DNA of 64,000 nt from Endomychus coccineus (taxonomy: Eukaryota; Arthropoda; Insecta; Coleoptera; Endomychidae): the NCBI GenBank assembly GCA_958510875.1, contig OY294068.1, positions 78,859,978 through 78,923,977 of the forward strand, in the 5' to 3' direction. A program made the position numbers and the translations under genes. The notes under the pieces were generated by a model. It was not told the DNA's origin and made no database searches. It saw only the letters and a program-made list of their open reading frames with translations. Positions within the stretch are counted from its first letter, which is position 1. Each line of letters starts with the position of its first letter. Below are positions 9,800-19,924 of this stretch, piece after piece.

Positions 9800-11419
9800 T
9801 TATCGAACAATTATTTTTTCTGTTTTTTTTTTCACTGGAGCTTTGTTTTTTGTTTGTTTGGTTTTCTTTGCGGATCTATCTTTCACAGTCGCAATGTGTT
9901 CAGGAGAAGTTAATAGGGTAGCAACGGACTTCGCTCGTTTTTTTGCAGAAACGACTAGTTTGGGCGTAGGATTGTTATGATCTAGAAGTTTCCCAGGTGT
10001 CAAATCTGGAACAGATGTTCCTTCCACTGGAGTTGTACATCGAGGTTCTGTACGAGCATGGCTACAGGATGGCACTGCATCATCCATCTTATTGATGGGC
10101 CGTCTCACTTCTTGTATTGCTTCAGCGTTGTCCAATTGAGAGGTCGATTGTTGAATGTTCTGTACTTCTTGTGTGGGTGTTCTCTGGCATTCTCTTGTTT
10201 TGTTGTTTACTATTCGATCAGAAACAGTGTAAGCATGATCGGGTACGGCATCAGGGTTCCAGGTAAATATTCCAGTAGCTTTGAAGCCGGAAATTGCATT
10301 TCTAGCGGTCGCTGACTTTCCCCAGATTTTCGTTAAAAGTTCACCAAATTGGAGTCGCCCTAGTTTTCTTCCAGGGTGACTCTGCATCCATTCTCTGCAA
10401 GCTTGGTAGTACAAAGTTTTAAGCGACTCAAAAAAAGCCCTATCAAGTGGTTGCAAATAATGAGTGGTATGCGGAGGTAGGCACAACAAAACGACATTAT
10501 CAGCTTCAGCTGTTTCTAGAAGTTCAACGCAAGAACAATGAGATGCAAGACCGTCAAGAATTAGTAAAGTCTTGCCTTCTCCTTTACGCGGTAAGAAGTG
10601 GATTTTAAACCAATCTAAAAAAAATGTTGCAGTAACATAGGCTGATTTTTGAGACATCACAATATGTGAACCAGGTATCATTGAATCAGTCCACTCGGTT
10701 TTTAAATTCTTGCCTTTACATATGCATACTGGCGGCAGAAAAAGACCTTCGGCATTACAGCAAGCTATGCATGAGATTGTCTCGCCCTTTTCCCCTGAAG
10801 TGACTGTAACAACATCTCTTGCTCCTTTTTCGGCTATAACATGCTCAGGTCGATTATTTAATTGAGGGCCTGTTTCATCAACATTATAGATGGTCCCAGG
10901 TTTGTCAAAAAGCTCATTGCTCTCCAGTACATCTTTTAGGAGTGTAAAATAATTTCCCACGTCCACACGATTCATGCCTTCACCTCGTCCTAGAGATACA
11001 CCTTCAGCTTTTCGAATAGACAAGTCGGGATGTCTTCTGAAGAAAGACCTGAACCAATCAGATCCGGCAATTTTCTTTTCTTTATTGAACTTATGTTTGA
11101 GTTGTAGACTTTCGGCGACATGATAGGCAAGCTTACGAACATCTGGTACCGTCATAGGAAAACAGTATTTTTGTGCCTTTTTAATGTGTAGCACTAATTT
11201 ATTTTCATTAGCCTCCCCCAATGTGCTGTCGGGTCCCATTTTACCAGTCGTGGAAATATTATTCTTGAATTTTCTTTCAAGGGTCTTCCTAGGGACGAGA
11301 TAAGTTCTTGAGGCTTCCTTTACAGAATAACCATTTCTGACAGCTTCAATTGCTAGCCTTAGATCTTCTTGAGTATAGTTTCCACGATTTGAGTTCTTTC
11401 TGTTATATTTCGTTGACAT
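9800..11419 (-). CDS. Pogo-type DDE transposase (539 codons, intact frame)
   Basis: Cut-and-paste transposase. Residues ~12-55 form a psq-type helix-turn-helix (YTQEDLRLAIEAVRNGYSVK, then ASRTYLVPRKTLERK). Residues ~60-145 are a CENP-B-type DNA-binding region with SDWFRSFFRRHPDLSIRKAE. The catalytic domain has three acids: D181 (YNVDETG), D289 (LILDGLASH) and D326 (YLQPLDRAFF). The tail is basic and probably nuclear. ATG at 11419 begins right at the HTH. A TAA at 9800-9802 ends it, but the same frame continues into a zinc-finger tail (see 9584-9799). Inserted at TA, as expected for the IS630/Tc1/pogo superfamily. Confidence 0.9.
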   Translation of the reverse strand: MSTKYNRKNSNRGNYTQEDLRLAIEAVRNGYSVKEASRTYLVPRKTLERKFKNNISTTGKMGPDSTLGEANENKLVLHIKKAQKYCFPMTVPDVRKLAYHVAESLQLKHKFNKEKKIAGSDWFRSFFRRHPDLSIRKAEGVSLGRGEGMNRVDVGNYFTLLKDVLESNELFDKPGTIYNVDETGPQLNNRPEHVIAEKGARDVVTVTSGEKGETISCIACCNAEGLFLPPVCICKGKNLKTEWTDSMIPGSHIVMSQKSAYVTATFFLDWFKIHFLPRKGEGKTLLILDGLASHCSCVELLETAEADNVVLLCLPPHTTHYLQPLDRAFFESLKTLYYQACREWMQSHPGRKLGRLQFGELLTKIWGKSATARNAISGFKATGIFTWNPDAVPDHAYTVSDRIVNNKTRECQRTPTQEVQNIQQSTSQLDNAEAIQEVRRPINKMDDAVPSCSHARTEPRCTTPVEGTSVPDLTPGKLLDHNNPTPKLVVSAKKRAKSVATLLTSPEHIATVKDRSAKKTKQTKNKAPVKKKTEKIIVR

Positions 11420-11493
11420 TTCATGCTCGAAAAGACGTCAAACTGCAAAGAAATAGACGCAAAAATGAATGGTCATCTGTCCCTACGATTTGG

Positions 11494-11529
11494 TGGCCAT
11501 CTCTCCCGATTGATAGGGAGAGATGGCCA
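11494..11529. repeat. Subterminal palindrome of pogo element 1
   Basis: A perfect 14-base arm TGGCCATCTCTCCC and its complement around an 8-base loop, 75 bases upstream of the transposase start. The same GAGATGGCC core occurs in both TIRs, near 9436, and at 17879-17900. It is a candidate transposase-binding or autoregulatory site. Confidence 0.7.
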
Positions 11530-11665
11530 ACGTGACAAACAAAATCCACTGCATGCTTTTAATAGTTTTTAGAGGTTTTTAGAGGTTAGAGTTATCGAAT
11601 GAACTTCGTACTCACCTAATATGTTGAAATCCCCGGTAGATGTACTTCCACACATTCACAGTGGT

Positions 11666-11700
11666 AGGTAGTAGTAGTAGTAGTAATAGTAATAATTTAT
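11666..11700. repeat. (TAG)n microsatellite tail of the LINE
   Basis: GTAGTAGTAGTAGTAGTAAT and following TAGTAATAA units. On the minus strand this is the 3' tail of the LINE, as in CR1/L2-group elements, which often end in short tandem repeats in place of poly(A). Confidence 0.75.
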
Positions 11701-11856
11701 TGAGCCAAAACAATACATAGAAACTACATTTGTGGCATGTCAAATTAGTTATAACAATTTAAAATAAAGTACAAGATCGGCTAAAGACTAGCAATTTTAT
11801 AATATTAAAATGTATTACAATGACACGGTTAAACATTCATAATTAAAGATAAAAAG

Positions 11857-12403
11857 TCAAAGCCTTAGAAAATGTTGCATGTCAAAGTTTAAAAAGTCTT
11901 GTTGCGAATAAAAAACTCCATTCAAAAGTAGCCGTTTAACTCTACTTAGAAAAGCACGTAAGTCCAAACTCCTAATTTGCTGGGGAAGTTTATTGTATAG
12001 GTTTAGATCTAAGGAATTTCGATCCGTTTTAACAAGCCGATTTCGAGGAGTTCTCAGATGACCAGCTAGAGCATATCTTGTTGGATAATTATGGACATCG
12101 GTTTGAGTTGCAAAACTACCAACATCCTTATGAACCTCCATTAGAGAATAAAAGACGAATAAACACGGCAGAGTTAAAATACCATATTTCTTAAATAGGG
12201 GTTCACAGTGTGCAAATCTACTATTCACCCGGGCAATTGTTCTGAGTGCCCATTTTTGTAATTTAAAAATGGTATCGGCATGTGTAGAGTCTCCCCAGAG
12301 CAAGATACCATAGCAGAGGCTCGAGTGAAAGAGCGCATGATAAACACAAAGCAGTGCTTTCTCGTTCATGGAGCCTCTCAACATTCTCATAAGAAAAATT
12401 GTA
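11857..12403 (-). pseudogene. LINE RT carboxyl-terminal part
   Basis: Encodes the post-palm end of a LINE polyprotein: YHALFHSSLCYGILLWGDS, KLQKWALRTIARV, PLFKKYGILTLPCLFVFYS and a final NKLPQQIRSL block. These are typical of CR1/Jockey-group ORF2 ends. The frame continues across pogo element 2 into 15147-15240 (HVNLLGMIVDDQLSW, HIDRLSGKL), confirming one interrupted gene. It ends at a stop at 11857. Confidence 0.85.
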
Positions 12404-12583
12404 CCGTAAAACGGTGCTACTTGATAAAACTTTTTGGAAACTTCATACTGTCAGCTTCAAATTATGAAATTTTTTCGAGTATAAAAATCACCCAGATGGC
12501 ATTTCGTGTCGAAGGAAGCTTTTACATCAATGAAAAAAATTCCAGCTCTCACCACTTTTCGAAAAAAAAAATATAAAGTGCTC

Positions 12584-12620
12584 ATTTTCAAGTAACCCCG
12601 TTATGGGGTTATTTGAAAAT
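12584..12620. repeat. Subterminal palindrome of pogo element 2
   Basis: Arms ATTTTCAAGTAACCCC and GGGGTTATTTGAAAAT (15 of 16 pairs) around a 5-base loop. They share GGGGCTA/TAACCCC-like sequence with the terminal inverted repeat, and are a candidate transposase-binding site. Confidence 0.65.
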
Positions 12621-12915
12621 TGACCTGAACAACACTTCTGTTTTCTTGTAGACCTGTTATAGGGGCTAAATGAATAGAAATAGAAGTAATACAAAGTTGT
12701 CTGCTGTTTGTTTCATTAAAATCGGTAATAAAACAGATTTTATTGCAAAAAAGTAAATCTTCACTTCTACTAAACTAAAAACTTGAAAAAAACATCAAGA
12801 ACTCAAAAACATTCACAAGGAAAACAAGAACATTGTTAAAGCTGACTTTATTCACTCTTTTCTCTAAATTTTATCTGCCCTCTCCTCAAAGTTTCCGCAA
12901 TGGTTAATTTCATTT

Positions 12916-14803
12916 TTATTTCATTTTCTCAACGAGACCAATATCTTCAACTGCTGGATATATATAGGTATTCTTCACTTTCTCACTCATTCTTAGAAAT
13001 GTCCATAAATAACAATTTTCTTGGGGATGGGCTATTTTAGCTACAAACTCTCTGAAGGTTCCATTCTCGGTTTTCAAATTCACCAATATATAGTCACCAC
13101 ATCTAAATTGATCGTGCTCAATAGGTTCTTCTCCAGAGAGTATTTCTCTGGAAGTTTCATCCACAACTGATTCTTGATCAGTAGTTTCATCAACAATATG
13201 ACCATTGTCAAAGTCTGAAAAAGTTTCTATATCGTCATCACTATCATCATTTGTAGTCCATAAAGGTTTTTTGTTTCGTAAATTGGCGGGTAATATATCT
13301 TCGTCACTCTCAGAGCTGGACAATACTTTCTTTCTCTTTGGTTTTGTCTTTAGATCCTTTGTTTTCTTCTTTGATTTTTCTTTCTGATTTTCTGAAGGCG
13401 TATTTGCAATATCTTCTGAACAAATACTTTGCCAGGCTCTACCGATATTTTTTTTATGCGTCCTCTACTAGATGTTCCTGGCTTTCCAAATCTAGCCTCT
13501 TGGAACAGTTGTTTCAACGTCTCACCCAGTATGTCCTCCGTTTCTGCAGTTGCTGCAAGCTCTTGTGTTTTGGGAAGTTTTTGAAGGATTTTTTGGCGGT
13601 CAATAGGTGCAATGCCTGTTGCTTCGAATCCAGATTTGATGTTTTGCGGATTTTTTACATTAATCGACTCCAAACACTGCCTCAAAAGCCTGGGAAATAC
13701 GTCTTTCCTGATAACTCCTCTATTTTCTGATTTCCAATCTTTCAGCACTTGTCGCCATTTAATTTTCATTGGTCTGAAAACACTAACTTCTAAAGGCTGG
13801 GTCAAGTGAGTGCTGTTAGGCGGCAGCAAAACAAACGAGATATTACTGTTTTCACAACTTGTGATGACTTCGAGTGAAATGTGGCTTGCTAAATTATCCC
13901 CTATCAGTATTTTACGACCAGGAGGTAAACTAGTAAAATAGGGAAGTGCAATTTTCATGAACCAGTCTTCAAAAATATTGGTATCAAACCATCCAGAGCG
14001 ACTTCTATTGTATCTGGTGTTGGGAGGTCCACCTTCTGCCCAGGTGCTCCATAAGTAGTCTGCCTTATAGACTATATATGGCGGCAGCATAACACCTGAA
14101 GCAGAGCAAGAAAACATGACTGGAGTCGAAGACTTCGAGGTGTCCATAACTTTTTCTGCTCTCTTAGACTGCTTTCGGACAATGACTTTGATGCGACCGG
14201 GGTCATCGGTGAAGTTTGTTTCGTCGTAGTTGACTATCGCTTCGGGATTGACATCCTTGAGCACGTTTGTAAGATTATCGAAATAACCATTTATAGTTGT
14301 ATGATCAATCTTTGCCCGACTTTGTTTTATTGACTGCGATATTCTTTTAGACAAATCGTCTTTATGTCGATTCGAAAACTTCTCCATCCAACCCTCTCCA
14401 GGTCTATTATCCACGAATGGTTTCACTTGTTGACCTCTTCTGGTCAAAAAATCCTGAACTAATCTTTTATATCACTAGGTTCGAAAGGAAAGCCCCACTC
14501 TGATGCTATACATATTGCTTTTACAATGGCTTTTTCATCAGAAAGTGACAATGCAGTACAGTGTCCCGGATTTAATGGATGTAATCCTTTAATTTTTCTA
14601 TACAATGTGACATATGGTATGCCATATTCTTCACTGAGTTGAGTCAAATTGCCCCTTTTATACCTCCGCACAGCAGCATTCAACGTTTCCTCCGTGTAAC
14701 TGCGGTACGGCCGACTTCCCACCTTTCTCTTATATTTTCGAACCATTTTCAAGAAGCCCTTGAAATGACACCAAAAATAAAATCTACGCCACTGGCTTTC
14801 CAA
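12916..14803 (-). pseudogene. Pogo-type transposase, frameshifted
   Basis: Three consecutive minus-strand frames: 14459-14803 with the psq HTH (YRSYTEETLNAAVRRYKRG, LSEEYGIPYVTLYRKIKG), 13350-14447 with the CENP-B and DDE domains, and 12916-13323 with an acidic, Ser-rich tail and CGDYILVNLKTENG. The likely Met is near 14746. A missing base near 14452 and another shift near 13390 break it. Catalytic residues are D in VNYDETNF, D in LIGDNLASH, and Glu, not the usual Asp, in LTQPLEVSVF. Confidence 0.9.
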
Positions 14804-15244
14804 TTAGCTGCAGCGATGAATTGAGGTTATATTAGTGTTAACCGGTTATGATGCTCTTAGGAAAAAAATACATCGCTGTAGTAATAATTGCCAGTATATC
14901 TAGGCAATAAGAAGTATTCACGAAAAAAAAACATTGTTTTTTACCTTACTGTTTGTAGATTTCTACGTGCCACACTATTCCGCAGAAACAAACAAAAACA
15001 ACGTTACCGCCACTTGTTGTTATGCTCTAACTGACTTAGAATTATGTTTCCTAAATATGACGTTAAGCAGCAGCTCCTGTTAATTCAATCAGCTGCGTTT
15101 ATTTTCAACTAGCCCCTGTATTTTCATGTAGCCCCGTTTTACGGTACTAGATAACTTGCCACTCAGTCTATCAATATGTGCCCTCCATGATAGTTGGTCA
15201 TCAACTATCATTCCCAAAAGATTGACATGAGAACCACTTGTCAG

Positions 15245-15562
15245 TCATGCATTGACAAGCGATGTAAGAGGCCTCAGTACTACCTGAATGGTCTCCTTCA
15301 CAATGCGGCTGTTGATTTCATAAAAGTCTAGATAATGTGAGGTTTTAAGATCTCTTATAATTAGAAGCACCTCCATTTCAGTAACAGAACTCAGGACGAA
15401 TGGGCTCATTGGAATAGGGGCATTTTTAAAGTAGAAAGATGGTGGTTCGACTGCATCAACTAAACTTTTCCTGATATCTTCCGAAATTTGAATAAAATAG
15501 TCATTTAAGACATCAGCTTTTAGATCTTTCGGTGCAGTAGAACATTCTTTGTTACGCTCCAT
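15245..15562 (-). pseudogene. LINE RT amino-terminal part
   Basis: Encodes the linker and first RT block of the LINE: LNDYFIQISEDIRKSL, then IIRDLKTSHYLDFYEINSRI and IQVVLRPLTSLVNA, corresponding to the K..G.D.I....LK block of non-LTR RTs. It ends abruptly at about 15242, where sequence from beyond the YADD region follows. Fingers and palm are deleted. Confidence 0.8.
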
Positions 15563-15625
15563 ATTTATTAGTCGCCAACTATCTCTGGAGCGGTTGTCAG
15601 AGTTTATGACATAATTATCATAAGC

Positions 15626-16712
15626 CTACTTCTTAGCTTCACGTAGTGCTTTTTTGTAGTTACTCCGTAATCTGTTGTAGACACTCTGAGCTTCTCGACT
15701 CTTTGAAGCATTAAAAATTGTCTTGACAGCCAACATCTCACTACGAAGACGTTTAAGATCATTTTTGAACCAACTGGGCTTATTGCATGAATTTCTCGAT
15801 TTTTTCCGCAATGGAAAATTCTTCCCTATAAGAGATCGATATAACTCCACTAACCTGAGTGCACAAATGGAAACATTGCATCTTTGAACAAGAAAGTCCT
15901 CCCAGTTTTCGGTTGCTAGTTTTTTACGCATGTTCGCAAAACCTTCCTCACTATAACGTCTGACCATGATCGGGTTACTCCGAGGCGGTTCCTCACAAGA
16001 AATGTTGATAAATTGCCCAAGATGGTCAGAGAGACATGGATCAATCACTCCCACCTTGAACACATCTTCCTGAAGATCCGTAAGGATGTTGTCAATACAT
16101 GTTGATGACGTGTTGGCAATACGTGTAAAATCTGATATAGTAACTTCAAGACCATATCCAGAAGTTAATAACAGAAGATCATTTAATCCAGTGGACTTAT
16201 CTCTGAAGTTAATGTTGAAATCACCCACTAAAATTGATTTTTTAATATTCGTAGAAACCGAATTTAAGATATCTTCAAGTTTATCAAGAAATACTTGAAA
16301 AATTCCTCCACCCAGCACCTGAGAGCATCGCCTATATAAAGTTATAACAATACATTTTAGATTAGGTAACTCAATTGCACAAAATTCCGCGTTTAGTTCA
16401 GATGTAAAGTTTTCCAGCTGTAGGGGCTTGCATATTACGTGCTTTCGCGCAAAAATTGAAACTCCTCCGTGAATGTATTTTTTTTCTACAAAAATATGAA
16501 ATAAGTTTAAAGTTATTTAAAGCAACAGATTTCATTTTAGCTTCATTAAGCCAAGTTTCGCTTAGACAGACCAAATGGAAATTATTTGATTCAAGAAAGT
16601 GCGTAAGCTCGCGTTCTTTATCAATAGACAGGCCTTGAATGCTTATATGAAATATTGAAAATTTGTTAAATAAATTAGAGTTGGCACTGTTTAGTCTTAA
16701 GTTTGTGTCCAT
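15626..16712 (-). pseudogene. LINE apurinic-like endonuclease domain
   Basis: Frames 16398-16712 and 15626-16318 form an APE-type endonuclease that nicks the target for target-primed reverse transcription. The first has FHISIQGLS and LVCLSETWLN (catalytic Glu). The second has ILVGDFNIN and LSDHLGQF (catalytic Asp-His). The centre (GGVSIFARKHVICKPLQLEN) sits in a third frame between them, so at least one frameshift is present near 16480. A KPSWFKNDLKRLR block follows, as usual in this LINE group. Confidence 0.85.
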
Positions 16713-16732
16713 CTGACAACAACTGCTTTTGT

Positions 16733-17610
16733 TTAGTTTCGTTTGGCTAGAAAAGACTCTGAGCTATTACCTTTTTGCCAAAAATTAAAACGGCGAACCA
16801 GAACATTCGGGGGCCAATAATTTGGAATAGACAGGTTTTTTCTCATCGAAAATGGTACTCCCACTTTAGAAGCGAAAGTTGTGGAATTTTCGAGTTTTTC
16901 AACAGTAAAGTTCTCATTGGGATGGTCATTTTTCAGATAGGATAGCACCATAGCCTAGGTTGCGTAATACGCCCCACAAACAACCAACCTTTTTTTGGCT
17001 CACCGGTTAGTGTACCATTTGATTTGTCCACCGTTGCAGTACTCACAGAATTTATCGTTTGCGGGCGCTTCCTTCCTTTAGCTAGCTTAAAACCGTCCGC
17101 ATCTATGGCATCGCAAGGTGTAGTGATAGCATCAGGTGAATTACTTCCAGTAGCGTGAGTGACGTCACTGCTAGTCGACGAGCGCTCAACATCAGGTATT
17201 GGCGTGGGTGCAGATGTGACGGGTGCCGCAGCTGGTCCATTACCGACGTTTGGTGATAGTGTTTTCTTTAGGTTTTTATCCTTTTTTTCAGTTTGTTTGT
17301 TTTTACCTTTATCTGATTCTTTATTAAAATTAGTCGGGTTTCTAATAATTGAATTTTCTAAGGAAAGTAACTTACAACTCAAAGAAGTTACGGTTTTATT
17401 GAATTCATTATTTTGAATCGTCAAATTATCTATTGATTCATTTGAAGTATCAATTTTTACTAAAAAGCAATTATTAAATACTTGTGTTACCTGTTTAGAA
17501 AATAATTCCTCAATTTTTCCGAGTACCACGGGACTTGAAAGAATTTCATTTAACAGGACACCTAGGTCTGATGCACTACGAGTTTTTGAACCCATTTTCG
17601 GAATCGACAC
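16733..17610 (-). pseudogene. LINE ORF1 (nucleic-acid-binding protein)
   Basis: The minus-strand frame 16933-17610 starts with MSIPKMGSKTRSASDLGVLL, has a predicted coiled coil (KIDTSNESIDNLTIQNNEFN), a Lys-rich and Pro/Ser/Thr-rich centre, and ends at GWLFVGRIT. The next frame (16733-16951) supplies LSYLKNDHPNENFTVEKLEN and YWPPNVLVRRFNFW, resembling the folded carboxyl domain of CR1/Jockey ORF1 proteins. A frameshift near 16940 separates them. Confidence 0.75.
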
Positions 17611-17917
17611 TTAATTATGAACACAATTTAACACAAATTAACATGAAATACACAGAGAGAACACTGATACGCCTATTCAGTCCGACGTTCGTTCTCCGAA
17701 TCCAGTAAGAAACTATTATAAAATTTCACAAGGACGCGATGGTGTTTTTATTTTCAGAGTGCTTTAATGTCAACTTGCCGTGGCCGGAAACACAGGGGCC
17801 GTGCTCACACCTTAACGTTTGTCGCCAGGGAGGACACGCAGCGCCATCGAATGGCGAGTTATTGAGTTTTAGCCATAGGTCATCTCTCCCGACTGGCCAT
17901 CTCACCCCACTTTACCC

Positions 17918-18703
17918 TAGTAGACTTGACAGAATAAACTCGGTCAAATTAATTATCCGAATATACCGTAAAAGTTTGATATCGTACGATCGAAAACCTA
18001 GTACAGGCCGAAATTTTTCGATCCTACCGAATTTTCACTGTTTGATGTATTGTAGTGTGTTGTGAACATTGCGAGTGATATAATGCTATCTGAATAATTA
18101 CCGTACGCCGCTTATTACTCTAGCACCTGCTTGGTTTGTGTTTTTTTCGTAAATGGTAAATGTAAATCATTTATCAACCGATTCCGTACCGTTGAATAGA
18201 AATTAAAGAACGAAAATATCGTAAAAACAGATATGCTCTAACCGTTTTTTCTTTTACCGATTGAGCTTCTTCGCATTTCCACCAGGGTGGATTTTGTGAC
18301 ATCGTTCAATTGCAGCCATTAATTATTATCCAAGTGTACTTCTTATTATTATATATTTAATATTTGGAATTCCCCGTTTTATATAGTTATTTCTACTCCA
18401 CCTTTTAATGAGCTAAGTTATAACCAAATATCAATTGTAAAAAAGCTTTGATACTGTTTTTCTGCCGAATGGGCCCTGGTTATACTTCACTGTAGCTACC
18501 CTCAGGACAAGGCTATCTATAGAAAGCATAGTGACAAGCCTTGTGATGAGGACCCCAGCAGAACTCCTCAAGGAGGAGTAAACCTATAGAAAAATCTAGC
18601 TTCCGAGGAATTGAAGTTCACCGCAGTGAGTAGTTTAACGCAAAAGTGACAAGACATTTCATAAAACGTCAATTAATGACGTGCCTTGCCACTTTTGCGG
18701 TAA
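17918..18703 (+). repeat. Repeat A, copy 1, right part
   Basis: Continues the left part (8840-9209) after pogo element 1. It matches 31505-30975 in inverted orientation: TAGACTTGACAGAAT, GAATTCCCCGTTTTAT, GCTATCTATAGA, and the end AGTGACAAG...TTTGCGG. No protein was recognised. Diverged positions and small indels throughout indicate an old repeat. Confidence 0.85.
18635..18703. repeat. Terminal hairpin of repeat A
   Basis: TTAACGCAAAAGTGACAAG near 18635 pairs with CTTGCCACTTTTGCGGTAA near 18685-18703, and an inner GACGT/ACGTC pair closes the loop. The same CGCAAAAGTG unit lies at the end of copy 2 near 31010-31025. This could be the end signal of repeat A or a small foldback inserted there. 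Confidence 0.55.
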
Positions 18704-18706
18704 AAA

Positions 18707-19262
18707 GGTCTTCGAAGATCTTTTCCTCTGATATTTCGATACAAATACCACGGATGACCATTTTGAGGTTCTTTTCACTCCTCAATTGGTATGAGTGGAA
18801 GGGGAGTTTCATGGTTTCCAATTGCTTGTACATTTTGCGATAATCCTCAACTTTTTCTGGTTGTATTTACATCCCTTATCTTATTGTAGCCTTCGCTTTT
18901 GTTTATCTTTTTCTTCGTGGTTCGACAATATTATTCGATTCGCAGCATTTTTTAATGTTGTTTATTGATTCATACTGTTTATTTATTTCCACCAAAACCA
19001 TAGGCATTGGCTTCTGGTATTCTGAATTCATTCGTTTGATTTTTTCTGCTTTGTACCCTTGTGTTTCAAGGTCTTCGAAGATCTTTTCCTCTGATATTTC
19101 GATACAAATACCACGGATGACCATTTTGAGGTTCTTTTCACTCCTCAATTGGTATGAGTGGAAAAGGGAAGTTTTATGGTTTCCAATTGCTTGTACATTT
19201 TGCGATAATCCTCAACTTTTTCTGGAAAAACAATTTTTATCCCTTTTGTTGCCTTCGCTTCT
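18707..19262. repeat. Direct duplication of ~190 bp, 363 bp apart
   Basis: Sequence from 18707 (GGTCTTCGAAGATCTTTTCC) recurs from 19070 almost unchanged for ~155 bases, then with small indels to about 18900 and 19262. It duplicates the PRE_C2HC part of the gag fragment. Confidence 0.9.
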
Positions 19263-19671
19263 GAATATCTTAATTTGTCGTTAAGTTTTTGCGATACTTC
19301 CATCCATTTAGTTTTATCTCGTAGAATAATGGGTGGATTTTTTCTTCTTTATTTTCGCTGGAAAGGAAATTAGGGTTAGATAAATCAAAATTGCTTATCT
19401 TGTCCGTTAGCGGTGCATATTTGTTTCCGGTTTCGGTGGAAGTGGTTTACGATCACTCGGAAAGCCGCTTCTTCCCCTTCTTCTCAGGCAGGATGAAATC
19501 CGTTTCCATGGCGGTCGGAGGAGTCAGTGGAGCTGGGGCCCGGGTGGTCTCGATCGGCCGTGCCTGAGTTGGTGTTACCATCGCTTCAGTCGTTCGCTTT
19601 TTCGCTTGGTTCCCCTGGAGCTCGGTTATTTTCTCCTGAATAGTGGTACTGTTCCTGTTGTTATGGCACAT
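18707..19671 (-). pseudogene. LINE gag/ORF1 fragment with PRE_C2HC-like domain, partly duplicated
   Basis: The minus-strand frame at 18903-19148 reads KNLKMVIRGICIEISEEKIF, then DLETQGYKAEKIKRM and KPMPMVLVEINK, matching the PRE_C2HC domain of Jockey/R1-type gag. Upstream (19453-19671) is a Pro/Thr-rich amino part. About 190 bp of this gene (18707-18900) is a direct copy of 19070-19262. It lies between repeat A and the R2-like RT fragment, and the join with the latter near 19655 is not resolved. Confidence 0.65.
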
Positions 19672-19816
19672 TTGCTTATATTGATTTCTAAGCCCCTACC
19701 TTCGAAGAATGTTACGCATATTTTGAGTAGTTTTTGTGCGTTATTTTTCGAGTCGGCTATAAGTACCACATCGTCAGCATATGCTAAGAATGAAAGTCTT
19801 TTATTGCTGCCTTTCC
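19655..19816 (-). pseudogene. R2-type RT, catalytic block
   Basis: The minus strand encodes LSFLAYADDVVLIADSKNNA and then FFEGRGLEINISKC, the YADD active site and following helix of a non-LTR RT. Removing the Harbinger (19820-23465) and one TAA joins it in frame to DELVSELQF at 23470-23490. This is the second half of the RT whose first half lies at 23461-24150. Confidence 0.9.
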
Positions 19817-19924
19817 TAAGTGTAAGAACGCACGAGCCGCATACCGCGGCGGATGGCAGTGAAGCGGTGACGCGGGAAAGCGTGAATTGCTCTTGTGGAG
19901 ACCGCCGCGGATTGTAGTCGCGTC

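Larger units (their letters stand above)
12404..15144 (-). mobile_element. Pogo element 2 (2741 bp) nested in the LINE
   Basis: Inverted ends CCGTAAAACGGTGCTACTTG (12404) and its near-complement ending at 15144 are flanked by TA on both sides (12402-12403, 15145-15146). Removing the element and one TA restores the LINE reading frame. It encodes a degenerate pogo transposase and has a subterminal palindrome. It is younger than the LINE. Confidence 0.95.
11660..17700 (-). mobile_element. LINE (Jockey/CR1 group) copy, minus strand, internally deleted
   Basis: Order on the minus strand is ORF1 (17610-16733), endonuclease (16712-15626), RT amino part (15562-15245), then directly the RT carboxyl part (15240-15147 and 12403-11857), and a 3' end with a TACTAC-type microsatellite tail near 11666-11700. 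The RT palm with the catalytic YADD box is absent at about 15242. The 5' limit near 17640-17720 is approximate and no target duplication was found. Pogo element 2 interrupts the carboxyl part. Confidence 0.85.
9210..17917 (-). mobile_element. Pogo element 1 (8.7 kb including nested insertions)
   Basis: Terminal inverted repeats GGGTAAAGTGGGTGAGATGG (9210) and its near-complement (17894-17917) are flanked by TA on both sides (9208-9209, 17918-17919). The second copy of repeat A near 31510 shows the uninterrupted site with one TA, proving the insertion. The native element is about 2.7 kb (9210-~11650 and ~17700-17917). The rest is a LINE, itself containing pogo element 2. GAGATGGCC motifs recur in the subterminal regions. 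Confidence 0.95.

Noticed and set aside
9541..9980. Three plus-strand frames opposite the pogo 1 transposase end
   Set aside because: Antisense shadows of the transposase and its zinc-finger tail.
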